Below are positions 25,393 through 34,287 of a stretch of 49,721 nt of DNA, piece after piece. Position 1 is the stretch's first letter; every line of letters begins with the position of its first letter. The position numbers and the translations under genes were made by a program. Under the pieces are notes generated by a model that ran no database searches, was not told the origin of the DNA, and saw only the letters and a program-made list of their open reading frames with translations. Source of the DNA: Bacteroidales bacterium (lineage in GTDB: Bacteria; Bacteroidota; Bacteroidia; Bacteroidales; WCHB1-69); the NCBI GenBank assembly GCA_016290295.1, contig JAEETJ010000020.1:1-49721 (forward strand). Reading direction: 5' to 3'.

Positions 25393-26358
25393 TTAATTTT
25401 CAAAGCCGACACGAGTAGAAATCTGGTATTTGTTGCGGTCGCTGGATGAACGTGCGATAAGCTCGCCCAGGAAGCCAGCCAAGAAGAGCATCAGACCAAA
25501 TACCATAGCCAAGAGAGCAATATAGAATAGCGGTTGCTCCGTCACCTGGCGGAAACTCACCACATGTCTATGTAAATTGACCAATTTCTCGATAATCAAC
25601 CAAATTGTGATGACAAAACCGACCAAGAAAGACACCGTGCCCCACAAGCCAAAGAAGTGCATCGGTTTCTTTCCAAATTTAGACACAAAAGAGATAGTCA
25701 ACAGGTCGAGGAAGCCATTCACAAAACGGTCCCAGCCGAACTTCGTCACTCCGTATTTTCGCTTCTGATGGTGTACCACCTTCTCCCCTATCTTATTGAA
25801 GCCAGCCCATTTGGCGATGACGGGTATATAGCGGTGCATTTCGCCATAAACCTCAATAGACTTCACCACTTCCTTACGATAGGCCTTCAGTCCGCAGTTG
25901 AAATCATGCAAGTAAATACCTGACATTCTTCTGGTTGTCCAGTTAAAGAACTTGGATGGTATATTCTTCGCTAATTTGGAATCATATCTTTTCTGTTTCC
26001 AGCCAGAAACCAGATCATAACCCTCTTCGGTGATCATGCGGTACAACTCCGGAATTTCATCAGGACTGTCTTGCAAATCAGCATCCATGGTGATGACCAC
26101 ATCGCCTTGGCAGGCCTCAAAGCCCACATTCAAAGCAGCTGATTTACCATAATTTCTTCTGAAACGGATACCTTTTACAGCCGGATTCTTAGCCTGCAAT
26201 TCCTCAATGATTTTCCAGGAGTCGTCAGTGGAACCGTCATCCACCATCACTACTTCGTAAGAAAAATGGTTTTCATTCATCACCCGTTCAATCCAGGCGC
26301 ACAATTCCGGCAGAGATTCTGCCTCGTTCAATAAAGGGACTATTACTGAGATATTCAT
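25393..26358 (-). CDS. Membrane-anchored GT2 glycosyltransferase (DPM/GtrB-like)
   Basis: This 321-residue protein transfers a sugar, probably from a nucleotide sugar to polyprenyl phosphate. The GT-A domain covers residues 1-225, starting ISVIVPLLNEAESLPEL, with VDDGSTDDS (about 40-48), the metal-binding DADLQD (93-98) and NCGLKAYR. Two C-terminal membrane helices follow at about 238-260 and 280-302. This is the layout of dolichol-phosphate-mannose-synthase-like and GtrB-like enzymes, but the donor cannot be fixed. The upstream gene is a DUF4199 membrane protein, a pairing that recurs in Bacteroidota. The riboflavin kinase gene lies 10 bp downstream. Confidence 0.9.
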   Translation of the reverse strand: MNISVIVPLLNEAESLPELCAWIERVMNENHFSYEVVMVDDGSTDDSWKIIEELQAKNPAVKGIRFRRNYGKSAALNVGFEACQGDVVITMDADLQDSPDEIPELYRMITEEGYDLVSGWKQKRYDSKLAKNIPSKFFNWTTRRMSGIYLHDFNCGLKAYRKEVVKSIEVYGEMHRYIPVIAKWAGFNKIGEKVVHHQKRKYGVTKFGWDRFVNGFLDLLTISFVSKFGKKPMHFFGLWGTVSFLVGFVITIWLIIEKLVNLHRHVVSFRQVTEQPLFYIALLAMVFGLMLFLAGFLGELIARSSSDRNKYQISTRVGFEN

Positions 26359-26405
26359 ATTTATAATGTGCTAATTAGTTAATGTGCTAATGTGCTAATT
26401 TTATT

Positions 26406-26484
26406 AGGGGAGTTTCGCACTTCGTGCTCAAGGGGAGTGATGCTTCGCATCAGGGGAGTCTCACACTAAAGTGCTTGAGGGGAG
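26406..26484. repeat. GGGGAGT hairpin array E
   Basis: Three units carry the stems GCAC-TTC-GTGC, GATGC-TTC-GCATC and CAC-TAAA-GTG, flanked by GGGGAGT motifs. A GTGCTAAT 8-bp repeat lies on one side and AATTCAA units on the other. Confidence 0.85.
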
Positions 26485-26533
26485 CTATATTAATGGAATT
26501 TTTGCTTGCATATTGTATTTTTTGAATTTTGAA

Positions 26534-27469
26534 TTATGAATTTTGAATTCTATCCACTGACTCCTGACCACTGCCCCCTGACCCCTGATCACTTTTTTCT
26601 GCTGTTTCTTCTTTCTTTTTCGTCAGGTAAAGGGCAACAAAGATAGAGAGAAAGAGTCCGTAGAGCAATACCGAGAATGCGTAGGAAAGAGAAACGGGAA
26701 GAATCGAAGTATAGTGAGGTATTTTGTCTTTCTGCATTTCGTATGCTTCATCCAGCAGGTTAAGCTGCTCCATATTGTTTCGGGTGTTGTTGACCAGCAT
26801 AGATAAAGACTGATAGCAGTTATCATTCGTATTGTCGATGGCCAGGAGATTCTGGTAGACATCCTGAAATTGATGCTGGGCGTATGCGGCAAAGCCTGCG
26901 TATGTGCTGCCCAGAGAGTCTTTTCTGAAGCCCAACTGCACACGATCATTGTACGCCTGCAGCATTTTATCCATCCGTTCACGGGTCCAGTCGGCACAAG
27001 CCGTGTCAATCATATCCTGCTGTACCATAGCAGTGTAGGTTGATGTCATCATCGAGTCTGTCTTATGCAGATAAAGCTTTGCCATATCTTGCGAAACCGT
27101 ATCTTTCTCCAGTTTTGCATAAAACAGTTCCACATTCCGTTGGTTCAGGTGTTGCAAACCTTCTTTATCAATGAACTTATAATGAATCAGCATATAAGCG
27201 AACACCACCACAAAAGCCACTGCGGTGACAGAAGCCCCCACACCGAAAGCTTTCGGAAAGCGGATATAACCGTCCGTCAAATCATCACGGTATTCTTTAA
27301 TACCCGCATACAGAAACAAAATAATGACAATCAACAGCAGCAGACTGAATACAGCACCCGCGTCATAATTGATATCTCGGGCCGCCATTTTCACCAATTC
27401 ACACACAGCCAACGCTGCGCCCAGCAAGGCACCCCACTTCAAAGCCACCGTTATAAGAGTTTTTTTCAT
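26534..27469 (-). CDS. DUF4199 membrane protein
   Basis: This 311-residue protein has three membrane helices in its first half (about 5-27, 38-58 and 72-95), a long soluble helical segment, and one more helix (about 255-280, VSLSYAFSVLLYGLFLSIFVALYL). This fits DUF4199, a Bacteroidota family of unknown role. The tail after the last helix (DQGSGGSGQESVDRIQNS) and the stop codon are encoded by 7-bp repeats (GGTCAGG type, then AATTCAA), so it is probably not conserved. The ATG at 27469 is preferred to a codon at 27490, which lies within the -7 promoter element. Confidence 0.82.
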   Translation of the reverse strand: MKKTLITVALKWGALLGAALAVCELVKMAARDINYDAGAVFSLLLLIVIILFLYAGIKEYRDDLTDGYIRFPKAFGVGASVTAVAFVVVFAYMLIHYKFIDKEGLQHLNQRNVELFYAKLEKDTVSQDMAKLYLHKTDSMMTSTYTAMVQQDMIDTACADWTRERMDKMLQAYNDRVQLGFRKDSLGSTYAGFAAYAQHQFQDVYQNLLAIDNTNDNCYQSLSMLVNNTRNNMEQLNLLDEAYEMQKDKIPHYTSILPVSLSYAFSVLLYGLFLSIFVALYLTKKKEETAEKSDQGSGGSGQESVDRIQNS

Positions 27470-27487
27470 TCTGAAAGAATTAATCTG

Positions 27488-27519
27488 CAAAAATACAAAT
27501 TAATTAGCAAATGAGCAAA
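27488..27519 (-). promoter_or_regulatory. Promoter for DUF4199 and downstream genes
   Basis: TTTG (27516-27519), a 20-bp spacer and TATTTTTG (27488-27495) on the minus strand match the consensus exactly. The leader is only about 12-15 nt. The -33 element lies within an AGCAAATT-type repeat tract. Confidence 0.7.
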
Positions 27520-27568
27520 TTTGTAAATTAGCAAATTAAATTTTGAATCATATTTGCGTTTCCATCTC

Positions 27569-27589
27569 GGCTGCCATGATATGACAGCC
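27569..27589. repeat. REP-like palindrome, copy 3
   Basis: GGCTGCCAT, a 3-base loop and ATGACAGCC, followed by CTAC. It is separated from copy 4 by 11 bp, forming a tandem pair. Confidence 0.8.
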
Positions 27590-27600
27590 CTACTTCCTGC

Positions 27601-27621
27601 GGCTGCCATGATATGACAGCC
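27601..27621. repeat. REP-like palindrome, copy 4
   Basis: Identical in sequence to copy 3, and also followed by CTAC. It lies 26 bp downstream of the LytTR regulator stop codon. Confidence 0.8.
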
Positions 27622-27647
27622 CTACAATAATCCCTGTAACCTAACAC

Positions 27648-28484
27648 CTAAACACTCAACACTTTCAGCACGTTGTCACGATAGCTGGGTCCCACAGGCA
27701 GCTCCACACCAGCTACGGTGACACTGGCAGCATCCGCCATCTCCACATGATTTAGCGAGACAATAAATGACCTATGAATACGCAGGAACTTACCCTTCGG
27801 CAATTCCTCCATCAAATCTTTCAACGAATACAGCGCCGTAATATTACGCTGTAGGGTATGGAAAGTAACATATTCCTGCTGTCCGACCACATAAAGTATA
27901 TCGTCAAACCTAACACGATACAACTTACGGTCGGCCTTTATCACCATATAATCCGAGCGTTTCTCAAGCGAAGAAGGCTGAGACTCTGGTTTGAGCTGTG
28001 GATATGATTCAGATTGAGATTGAATCTCAGATTCCGACTGCAGCTGGGATTGAGATGGTGTTTGAGCGGTCCTAAGCAATTTAAGACGTTCTATGGCCTT
28101 GTTTATCGCCTTCACAAAACGATTAAACGGGATGGGTTTCAACAGATAATCCACGACACCTAAATCATAACCTTCAAGGGCATATTGCGAATATGCCGTC
28201 GTGAAAATAGTACTGGGTTTGTATGGTAAATTCTCCACGAACTCCACTCCTGTCATTTCCGGCATCTCAATATCCGTCAACAAAATATCAATTTTCTCAC
28301 GCTGCATCACTGCCATTGCACTCATCGCATTGGCACACGAATCCACCAGCTTCAGCATGGGCAATTTCGACACATAATCCTCGAGCAGCGTGCGCGCCAA
28401 ATGCTCATCATCCACTATCAGCACGGCATATTGTTCCACTTCAGCGGTGCTGTCGTTCATCTGCATATTCGATATATCTGTCAT
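27648..28484 (-). CDS. LytTR-family response regulator
   Basis: This 278-residue protein has a receiver domain at about 19-130, with phosphoacceptor D71 (ILLTDIEMPEMTG), acidic D25/D26 and K116 (DYLLKPI). A LytTR DNA-binding domain covers about 178-278 (YMVIKADRKLYRV to LRIHRSFIVSLNHV). The linker (about 142-172) is a Gln/Ser-rich near-repeat (SQSQLQSESEIQSQSES), longer and simpler than usual for the family. It overlaps the histidine kinase gene by ATGA, so it is translationally coupled to its cognate sensor. Its stop codon lies within a TGTTGAG/TGTTTAG 7-bp repeat. The target genes are unknown. Confidence 0.92.
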   Translation of the reverse strand: MTDISNMQMNDSTAEVEQYAVLIVDDEHLARTLLEDYVSKLPMLKLVDSCANAMSAMAVMQREKIDILLTDIEMPEMTGVEFVENLPYKPSTIFTTAYSQYALEGYDLGVVDYLLKPIPFNRFVKAINKAIERLKLLRTAQTPSQSQLQSESEIQSQSESYPQLKPESQPSSLEKRSDYMVIKADRKLYRVRFDDILYVVGQQEYVTFHTLQRNITALYSLKDLMEELPKGKFLRIHRSFIVSLNHVEMADAASVTVAGVELPVGPSYRDNVLKVLSV

Positions 28485-29524
28485 CTCAATTTCAAACTTA
28501 AATAGACCTTGAAAATCTGATTTTTCTCACCCATTTCCAAAGTATAAACATCTGGATAATAAATATTTAATCTTTGCTCCACATTATCAATGCCTATACT
28601 GTTTTCTTTCGTACCCTCACGTGAGACATGCGTTTTGGAGACACTGTTTTCCGCATCAAACTGAAGCAAGCCATCTTTAATCTCCAAATGAATATGGACG
28701 AAGCCCTCTGGATTGGTAGCCAAATCACTATGAGTAAAACAATTCTCTACAAAAGGTTGGATCAGCAGCGGCGCTATGAAATAACCCGTGGAATCAAGTT
28801 CACTTTGGTACGAAATCTGTTCCGAAGAGCCAAATCTGAAAATCTGGAAATCAATATAATTCTGCATATAAGTCAATTCCTGTTCTATTGACACTTTTTC
28901 TTGTTGACCGAAATCAGTCACATAGCGCAACATATCCGACAACTTCATCAGGGCATCGGGAGCGATATCATTTTTAGTATAGACCAATGCATAAATATTA
29001 TTCAAAGCATTGAACAAGAAATGAGGATTTATCTGTGACTGCAACAATTGCAGTTTCATCAGTTTCTGTTCCTGTTTCAGTTCCTCGGTTTGTGTCATCA
29101 CGAAATTAGAATATTTGTAGATGGCGATACAAAGAGCGAAAAGATTGATAATAAACACCTTAAGAAAATGAGCCAGATTTATAAAAGGTTGATAATCGCT
29201 ACTGTATCTCGGACGACGGGCGACAGGCACATACAGATGAATGAGGTACTCGATGCCAAACAGCAGATGGCAAGAAAAAATCAGGATAATTAAAATCACG
29301 ACAAAGCGAAGGACCTTGTTATGCAAGGCCCGTGGAGTTTTGATCAACAACCAACAAAAAATCTGGTATAGTATGGCAAAGCACAGGGTATCGACCGTGG
29401 CATAAATCAGTGACATTACAATATTCACCCGACTACCGTTGATAAACACCGCCAAGAACACCAGCAAATAGATAAAAAAATGCGAGTATTTGACGACGAA
29501 CCTGTTGAATTTCACATTGACCAT
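28481..29524 (-). CDS. LytS/YehU-type sensor histidine kinase
   Basis: This 347-residue protein has four predicted membrane helices in the first 140 residues, then a His_kinase (PF06580-type) domain with phosphoacceptor H168 in QSQINPHFLFNALNNI. The C-terminal ATPase domain has IQPFVENCFTHS (N-box) and IGIDNVEQRL. There is no periplasmic sensor domain, so the signal is probably sensed in or at the membrane. The partner is the LytTR regulator encoded immediately downstream with a 4-bp overlap. Confidence 0.91.
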   Translation of the reverse strand: MVNVKFNRFVVKYSHFFIYLLVFLAVFINGSRVNIVMSLIYATVDTLCFAILYQIFCWLLIKTPRALHNKVLRFVVILIILIFSCHLLFGIEYLIHLYVPVARRPRYSSDYQPFINLAHFLKVFIINLFALCIAIYKYSNFVMTQTEELKQEQKLMKLQLLQSQINPHFLFNALNNIYALVYTKNDIAPDALMKLSDMLRYVTDFGQQEKVSIEQELTYMQNYIDFQIFRFGSSEQISYQSELDSTGYFIAPLLIQPFVENCFTHSDLATNPEGFVHIHLEIKDGLLQFDAENSVSKTHVSREGTKENSIGIDNVEQRLNIYYPDVYTLEMGEKNQIFKVYLSLKLR

Positions 29525-29554
29525 AGCAAACTAAAAAAATAAAACAACAACTGA

Positions 29555-29794
29555 TTAATGGATTTCCGATACCGTTTTTTCAGGATAATGGTCAGAGATA
29601 AAAGGTTTTCTATAGTTTCCAACCAGAGTTTTGAATATCAAAGCTTTACAATTTTTAATAAGGATATGATCTATGACAATATTATTGGGTACGGCGCCAT
29701 AACCATTGAAAATACCCCTATTATCCATATCTTTAGCAACTTTTCTGGTCTCTTTCATAGACTTCTTCATAGGAGCAAAGATAGCATTATTCAT
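29555..29794 (-). pseudogene. Remnant of an endonuclease/exonuclease/phosphatase-family protein
   Basis: This 79-codon frame resembles only the C-terminal end of the EEP nuclease/phosphatase superfamily. It has KETRKVAKDM, a (T)FNGYG-like GIFNGYG, VIDHILIKN (cf. IDYIF-type strand), and the terminal GNYRKPFISDHYPEKT, whose SDHYP motif holds the catalytic Asp-His of the family. The N-terminal 200-plus residues with the metal-binding Asn and Glu are absent. It is most likely a decayed fragment. A functional short gene cannot be excluded, because an ATG is present at 29794. Confidence 0.6.
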
Positions 29795-29873
29795 ATCGCT
29801 TTATTTTTCTGTGCAAAGGTAAGAAAAATACTTGGAATCCATCAAAGCAAAATAGAACATTGAAAAAAAATCG

Positions 29874-29881
29874 TATCTTTG
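29874..29881 (+). promoter_or_regulatory. -7 element for adenine deaminase
   Basis: TATCTTTG matches TAnnTTTG and precedes the ATG at 29915 by 33 bp. It makes the in-frame upstream codon at 29879 an impossible start. Confidence 0.65.
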
Positions 29882-29914
29882 CAAGATATAATAACAACTA
29901 TATTTTCCTGCACA

Positions 29915-31513
29915 ATGAAAATAGAAGGACAGATCGTAGATATCGTTGCCCGGGAGATTTTCCAGGGATCGATAGAATTCGACAATGGCATTATCACCGC
30001 CATAAATCGTCATGAAACCCATAGTCAGCAGTATATTTTGCCAGGCTTTGTGGATGCGCACAACCACATAGAAAGTTCGATGTTGCCCCCACGCGAGTAT
30101 GCCCGTATAGCCCTGCGCCATGGCACCATTGCCACCGTTTCCGACCCACACGAGATTGCCAATGTCTGTGGCAAAGAGGGTGTGCGTTTCATGCTGGATG
30201 AAGCGGACCAGAGTCCTTTGAAAATGTGTTTCGCTGTTCCCTCTTGTGTACCTGCGACACCCCTATGCACAGCCGGTGCCACCCTTGACGCTACAGCCGT
30301 TACCGAACTGCTGGAAGACCCTCGCATGTATGCACTGGCCGAGATGATGAACTTTCCCGGAGTAGTCAACAAGGATGCTGACTGCCTTGCCAAGATTGAA
30401 GCCGCACATCGCATAAACAAGCCCGTGGATGGTCATGCACCCCTCGTCACAGGTGAAAATCTGAAAAATTACGTAGCAGCCGGCATCACTACCGACCATG
30501 AGGTCAACAGTTTGGCAGAGGGAGAAGAAAAAATTGCTTTGGGTATGAAAGTTCTCATCCGCGAAGGCAGTACCGCCCGCAATTTCAACACACTGCACCC
30601 ACTCATCAGCCAGCACAAAGATATGCTGATGTTCTGCACCGACGACCTCAAGGCCGTTGACCTGCTCGAAGGCCACATCAACAAGCTGCTGCGAAAATGC
30701 CTGTACCTGGGCTACGACCTGTTCGATGTACTGCAAATCGCCACACTGAATCCAGTGAGACATTACCATATTCCTATGGGCCTGCTGCAAATCGGAGATC
30801 CCGCCGATTTCATCATTTGCACCGACCTCAAAAACTTCTCACCCACAGCCACCTACGTTGATGGCCATAGGGTTGATGATCTTCCCTACCAGTCAGTCCC
30901 AAAACTACTCAACAACTTCAAAACAGAGCCTATCAGTGTCAGTGATATTGCCGACAATATGGAAGGCAAAGAAATGTTTGATGTTATCCAAGTGGTTGAT
31001 GGTGATTTATATACGCCACATATCAAACTGTCCAGAGAGAACATGGACCAAACCCAAAAGATTGTGGTCATCAACCGATATGAAGCCAAAGCTCATATCG
31101 GCATCGGCTATATCAGGGGCTTCGACATTCAGGATGGTGCACTGGCTCAGAGCATTGCCCACGACAGTCACCACATTATCGCTACCGGTAGCAGTGATGA
31201 GCTGATCGTCAAGGCAGCAAACGAATTAATTCGCATGAAAGGCGGCATTGTGGTTGCCGACCCCAACAAAATCAGCTCGCTGGCACTACCCATTGCAGGC
31301 CTCATGTCCAATAATCCCATTGACGAGGTGGCCACTGCTCAGCAACAACTCATCACCCATCTTCGCATGCTTCGCTGTCCCTTGATGTCACCCATCGTCG
31401 CCCTCAGCTTTATGCAACTCATTGTCATCCCTGAGCTCAAAATCACAGACCAAGGACTGTTTGATGTGAAGGAGTTCAGATATATTTCAAGAAGTTCCAC
31501 CTCTGAATTTTGA
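29915..31513 (+). CDS. ade: Adenine deaminase
   Basis: This 532-residue amidohydrolase deaminates adenine to hypoxanthine for purine salvage. The metal-binding H49-x-H51 lies in PGFVDAHNHIESS, followed by SDPHEIANV (77-85), PVDGHAP, TTDHEV and CTDDLKAVDLL, all typical of Ade rather than adenosine deaminase. The C-terminal ADE domain includes HDSHH and PLMSPIVALSFM. The start at 29915 is set by the promoter element just upstream. The stop codon lies in a TTTGAAT-type repeat. It stands alone on the plus strand between minus-strand genes. Confidence 0.94.
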   Translation: MKIEGQIVDIVAREIFQGSIEFDNGIITAINRHETHSQQYILPGFVDAHNHIESSMLPPREYARIALRHGTIATVSDPHEIANVCGKEGVRFMLDEADQSPLKMCFAVPSCVPATPLCTAGATLDATAVTELLEDPRMYALAEMMNFPGVVNKDADCLAKIEAAHRINKPVDGHAPLVTGENLKNYVAAGITTDHEVNSLAEGEEKIALGMKVLIREGSTARNFNTLHPLISQHKDMLMFCTDDLKAVDLLEGHINKLLRKCLYLGYDLFDVLQIATLNPVRHYHIPMGLLQIGDPADFIICTDLKNFSPTATYVDGHRVDDLPYQSVPKLLNNFKTEPISVSDIADNMEGKEMFDVIQVVDGDLYTPHIKLSRENMDQTQKIVVINRYEAKAHIGIGYIRGFDIQDGALAQSIAHDSHHIIATGSSDELIVKAANELIRMKGGIVVADPNKISSLALPIAGLMSNNPIDEVATAQQQLITHLRMLRCPLMSPIVALSFMQLIVIPELKITDQGLFDVKEFRYISRSSTSEF

Positions 31514-31533
31514 ACTTTGAATTCTGAATTCAT

Positions 31534-31562
31534 AAAAAAAGGCGAACTCATTGGTCCGCCTT
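31534..31562 (-). terminator. Terminator of clpB
   Basis: On the minus strand AAGGCG and CGCCTT form a stem followed by seven T residues (plus-strand A run 31534-31540). It lies just past the clpB stop codon and may also act on ade transcripts coming from the other side. Confidence 0.75.
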
Positions 31563-31580
31563 AAATTTATCGTTTCTAAC

Positions 31581-34187
31581 TTATTCTTCTTTCTTGTTGA
31601 AGAAAGCGAACTTGCCTTCTTCCAGAGAGTCCACCATGATGGTTTCATCGGTCTTCAATGTGCCGCCCAAGATAATCTTCGACAACTCGTTCAATATCTT
31701 TTTCTGGATCACTCGTTTCAACGGACGGGCACCATACACCGGGTCGTAACCCAACTCTGCCAACTGGTCGAGAGCGTATTTGGTGAATTCAACTTTGATG
31801 TTCTGCTGTCCTAACAAGTCGTTCAACTGGTTGACTTGCAGCTTAATGATATTCTTGATTTCACGTTTCGACAGCGGCTGGAACATCACAATCTCATCCA
31901 CACGGTTGATAAACTCCGGCTTCAAGGTCTTCTTCAGCAAGTCAATAACTTCGGCTTTAGTCCGCTCAAAGACTTCTTCGTCAGAATAATTGTCCCTATC
32001 AGCATAATTATCCTGAATGATATTGGAGCCCATATTGGAGGTCATGATGATGATGGTGTTCTTGAAGTCGGCGGTACGCCCCTTGTTATCAGTCAGACGG
32101 CCATCGTCCAGCACCTGCAACAAGATATTGAAGATATCAGGGTGAGCCTTCTCAATTTCGTCAAAAAGCACCACTGAATATGGTTTCCGACGCACTCTTT
32201 CAGTCAACTGGCCACCTTCATCATAGCCCACATAGCCTGGAGGCGAGCCAATCAAACGTGATACCGAATGACTTTCCTGGAATTCGCTCATATCAAACCT
32301 GATCAAGGCATCTTCGGTATTGAACAAATACTCTGCCAAAGCCTTAGCCAGCTCGGTTTTACCCACACCGGTCGTACCCATGAAGATAAACGAGCCGATA
32401 GGACGCTTCATATCTTGCAGGCCTGCCCTACTCCTACGGATAGCATCGGCGATAGCGCTGATAGCCTCATCCTGTCCCACCACACGTTTGTGCAGTTCCT
32501 CTTCCAGATTCAGCAGTTTAGTACGCTCGCTCTGCATCATCTTGCTCACAGGAATACCCGTCCAACGAGCCACCACTTCGGCAATATCATCTGCTCCAAC
32601 TTCCTCATCAATCATAGCATTATCAGCTTGTATATTGGCTAATTCCGCCTGCAATTTCGCAATTTCATTTTCCTCATTCTTGATGAGTCCATATCGCAAC
32701 TCAGCCACACGACCATAATTGCCCTGACGCTCCTGATTGATAGCCTCTTGCTTATATTCTTCAATTTTGGCTTTCTTATTCTGAATGCTATCTACGATAC
32801 TCTTCTCATTACGCCATTTGGTGGCAATCACATTACGTTGTTCTTGCAACTCGGCAATAGTCTTACTCAACTGAGCCACTTTTTCTTCGGCATTTTCACG
32901 CTTAATGGCTTCGCGTTCAATCTCCAACTGTCTGATTTTACGTTCAATCTCATCCAATTCCTCCGGCACTGAGTTGATTTCCATTCTCAGTTTAGAGGCA
33001 GCCTCATCAATCAAGTCGATAGCCTTATCGGGCAGAAAACGATCAGTAATATATCTTTGAGACAGTTCCACTGCCGCAATGATAGCCTCATCAAGAATAC
33101 GCACCTGATGGTGAGTTTCGTAACGTTCCTTCAAACCCCTCAAAATAGAGATAGCTGAATACTTGTCAGGTTCATCAATCACCACAGGTTGGAAACGACG
33201 GGCCAATGCCTTATCTTTCTCGAAGTATTTCTGATACTCATTCAAGGTAGTGGCGCCGATAGCACGCAGTTCACCACGAGCTAAGGCAGGTTTCAATATG
33301 TTGGCGGCATCCATAGCACCTTCACCTGAACCACCGGCACCCACCAGGGTATGAATTTCATCGATAAACAGGATGATTTCACCATCTGCGTCAATCACTT
33401 CCTTAATCACACTTTTCAAACGCTCCTCGAACTCGCCCTTATACTTGGCACCGGCCACCAGAGCACCCATATCTAAGGCATACAGCTGCTTGCTTTTCAG
33501 GTTTTCAGGAATATCACCACTTACCAGACGGTGGGCTAAACCCTCGGCAATAGCAGTCTTACCCACACCCGGTTCACCAATCAGAATCGGGTTGTTTTTG
33601 GTACGACGCGACAAAATCTGCAGCACCCTACGAATCTCCTCGTCACGACCAATAACAGGATCCAATTTACCCTTACGGGCAGCTTCATTCAGGTTAGTGG
33701 CAAACTTGTTCAGCGCATTATAAGTATCCTCGCTGGTGGAGCTGGTAGCCTTACTACCCTTCCGCAATTCCTGGATGGCCATTTTAATACCTTTGTCGGT
33801 CAGACCGGCATCCTTCAGAATCTTAGAAGCTTCATCATTAGCTGCAAAGATACCATAAAAAAGATGTTCAAGAGAAACAAACTCATCCTTCATTTCCTGG
33901 CTCAATATCATAGCCTTCTGGATAGCTGTCTGCACTCCATTTGACAGATACTGGTCTCCACCAGACACCTTTGGAATACTTTTGATTTGCTTATCCACAA
34001 TCTGGCCAATCAATTTAGGATCAGCTTCTTGTTTCTTGATGATAAAAGGAATAACATTCTCGTCCGAGTCGAGAATAGCTTTCAGTATGTGCAAGTTATC
34101 GATCTTCTGCTGCTGATTACTCATGGCAATCATCTGCGCATTAGCGATAGCTTCCTGTGTTTTAATTGTTAAATTATTCATGTTCAT
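31581..34187 (-). CDS. clpB: ATP-dependent disaggregase ClpB
   Basis: This 868-residue hexameric AAA+ chaperone rescues aggregated proteins together with DnaK. A Clp N-domain covers 1-145. NBD1 has Walker A GEPGVGKT (204-211) and Walker B LFIDEIH. The ClpB-specific coiled-coil middle domain covers about 395-525. NBD2 has [14 protein letters not shown] and [11 protein letters not shown]. The C-terminal domain includes [10 protein letters not shown]. No ClpP-binding loop is needed for this role, and none was sought. The ATG at 34187 is chosen because the alternative TTG at 34196 is weak; an ATG at 34181 is equally possible. A terminator follows. Confidence 0.96.
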   Translation of the reverse strand: MNMNNLTIKTQEAIANAQMIAMSNQQQKIDNLHILKAILDSDENVIPFIIKKQEADPKLIGQIVDKQIKSIPKVSGGDQYLSNGVQTAIQKAMILSQEMKDEFVSLEHLFYGIFAANDEASKILKDAGLTDKGIKMAIQELRKGSKATSSTSEDTYNALNKFATNLNEAARKGKLDPVIGRDEEIRRVLQILSRRTKNNPILIGEPGVGKTAIAEGLAHRLVSGDIPENLKSKQLYALDMGALVAGAKYKGEFEERLKSVIKEVIDADGEIILFIDEIHTLVGAGGSGEGAMDAANILKPALARGELRAIGATTLNEYQKYFEKDKALARRFQPVVIDEPDKYSAISILRGLKERYETHHQVRILDEAIIAAVELSQRYITDRFLPDKAIDLIDEAASKLRMEINSVPEELDEIERKIRQLEIEREAIKRENAEEKVAQLSKTIAELQEQRNVIATKWRNEKSIVDSIQNKKAKIEEYKQEAINQERQGNYGRVAELRYGLIKNEENEIAKLQAELANIQADNAMIDEEVGADDIAEVVARWTGIPVSKMMQSERTKLLNLEEELHKRVVGQDEAISAIADAIRRSRAGLQDMKRPIGSFIFMGTTGVGKTELAKALAEYLFNTEDALIRFDMSEFQESHSVSRLIGSPPGYVGYDEGGQLTERVRRKPYSVVLFDEIEKAHPDIFNILLQVLDDGRLTDNKGRTADFKNTIIIMTSNMGSNIIQDNYADRDNYSDEEVFERTKAEVIDLLKKTLKPEFINRVDEIVMFQPLSKREIKNIIKLQVNQLNDLLGQQNIKVEFTKYALDQLAELGYDPVYGARPLKRVIQKKILNELSKIILGGTLKTDETIMVDSLEEGKFAFFNKKEE

Positions 34188-34220
34188 GGTTGTCAAATTT
34201 TAAAGTTACGCTTATATAAG

Positions 34221-34238
34221 AGCAATAACTTTGCCAAA
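34221..34238 (-). promoter_or_regulatory. Candidate sigma-54 promoter upstream of clpB
   Basis: On the minus strand TTGGCA, six bases and TTGCT place GG (34234-34235) and GC (34222-34223) exactly 10 bases apart, as in -24/-12 promoters. The leader to clpB is about 20-35 nt. No exact TAnnTTTG was found; TAACTTTA closer to the ATG differs at the last base. It is a single motif match only. Confidence 0.35.
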
Positions 34239-34287
34239 GACGGCAAACTGACAAAATGACATGAATAATTTCAGAAGGATGTAAAAA

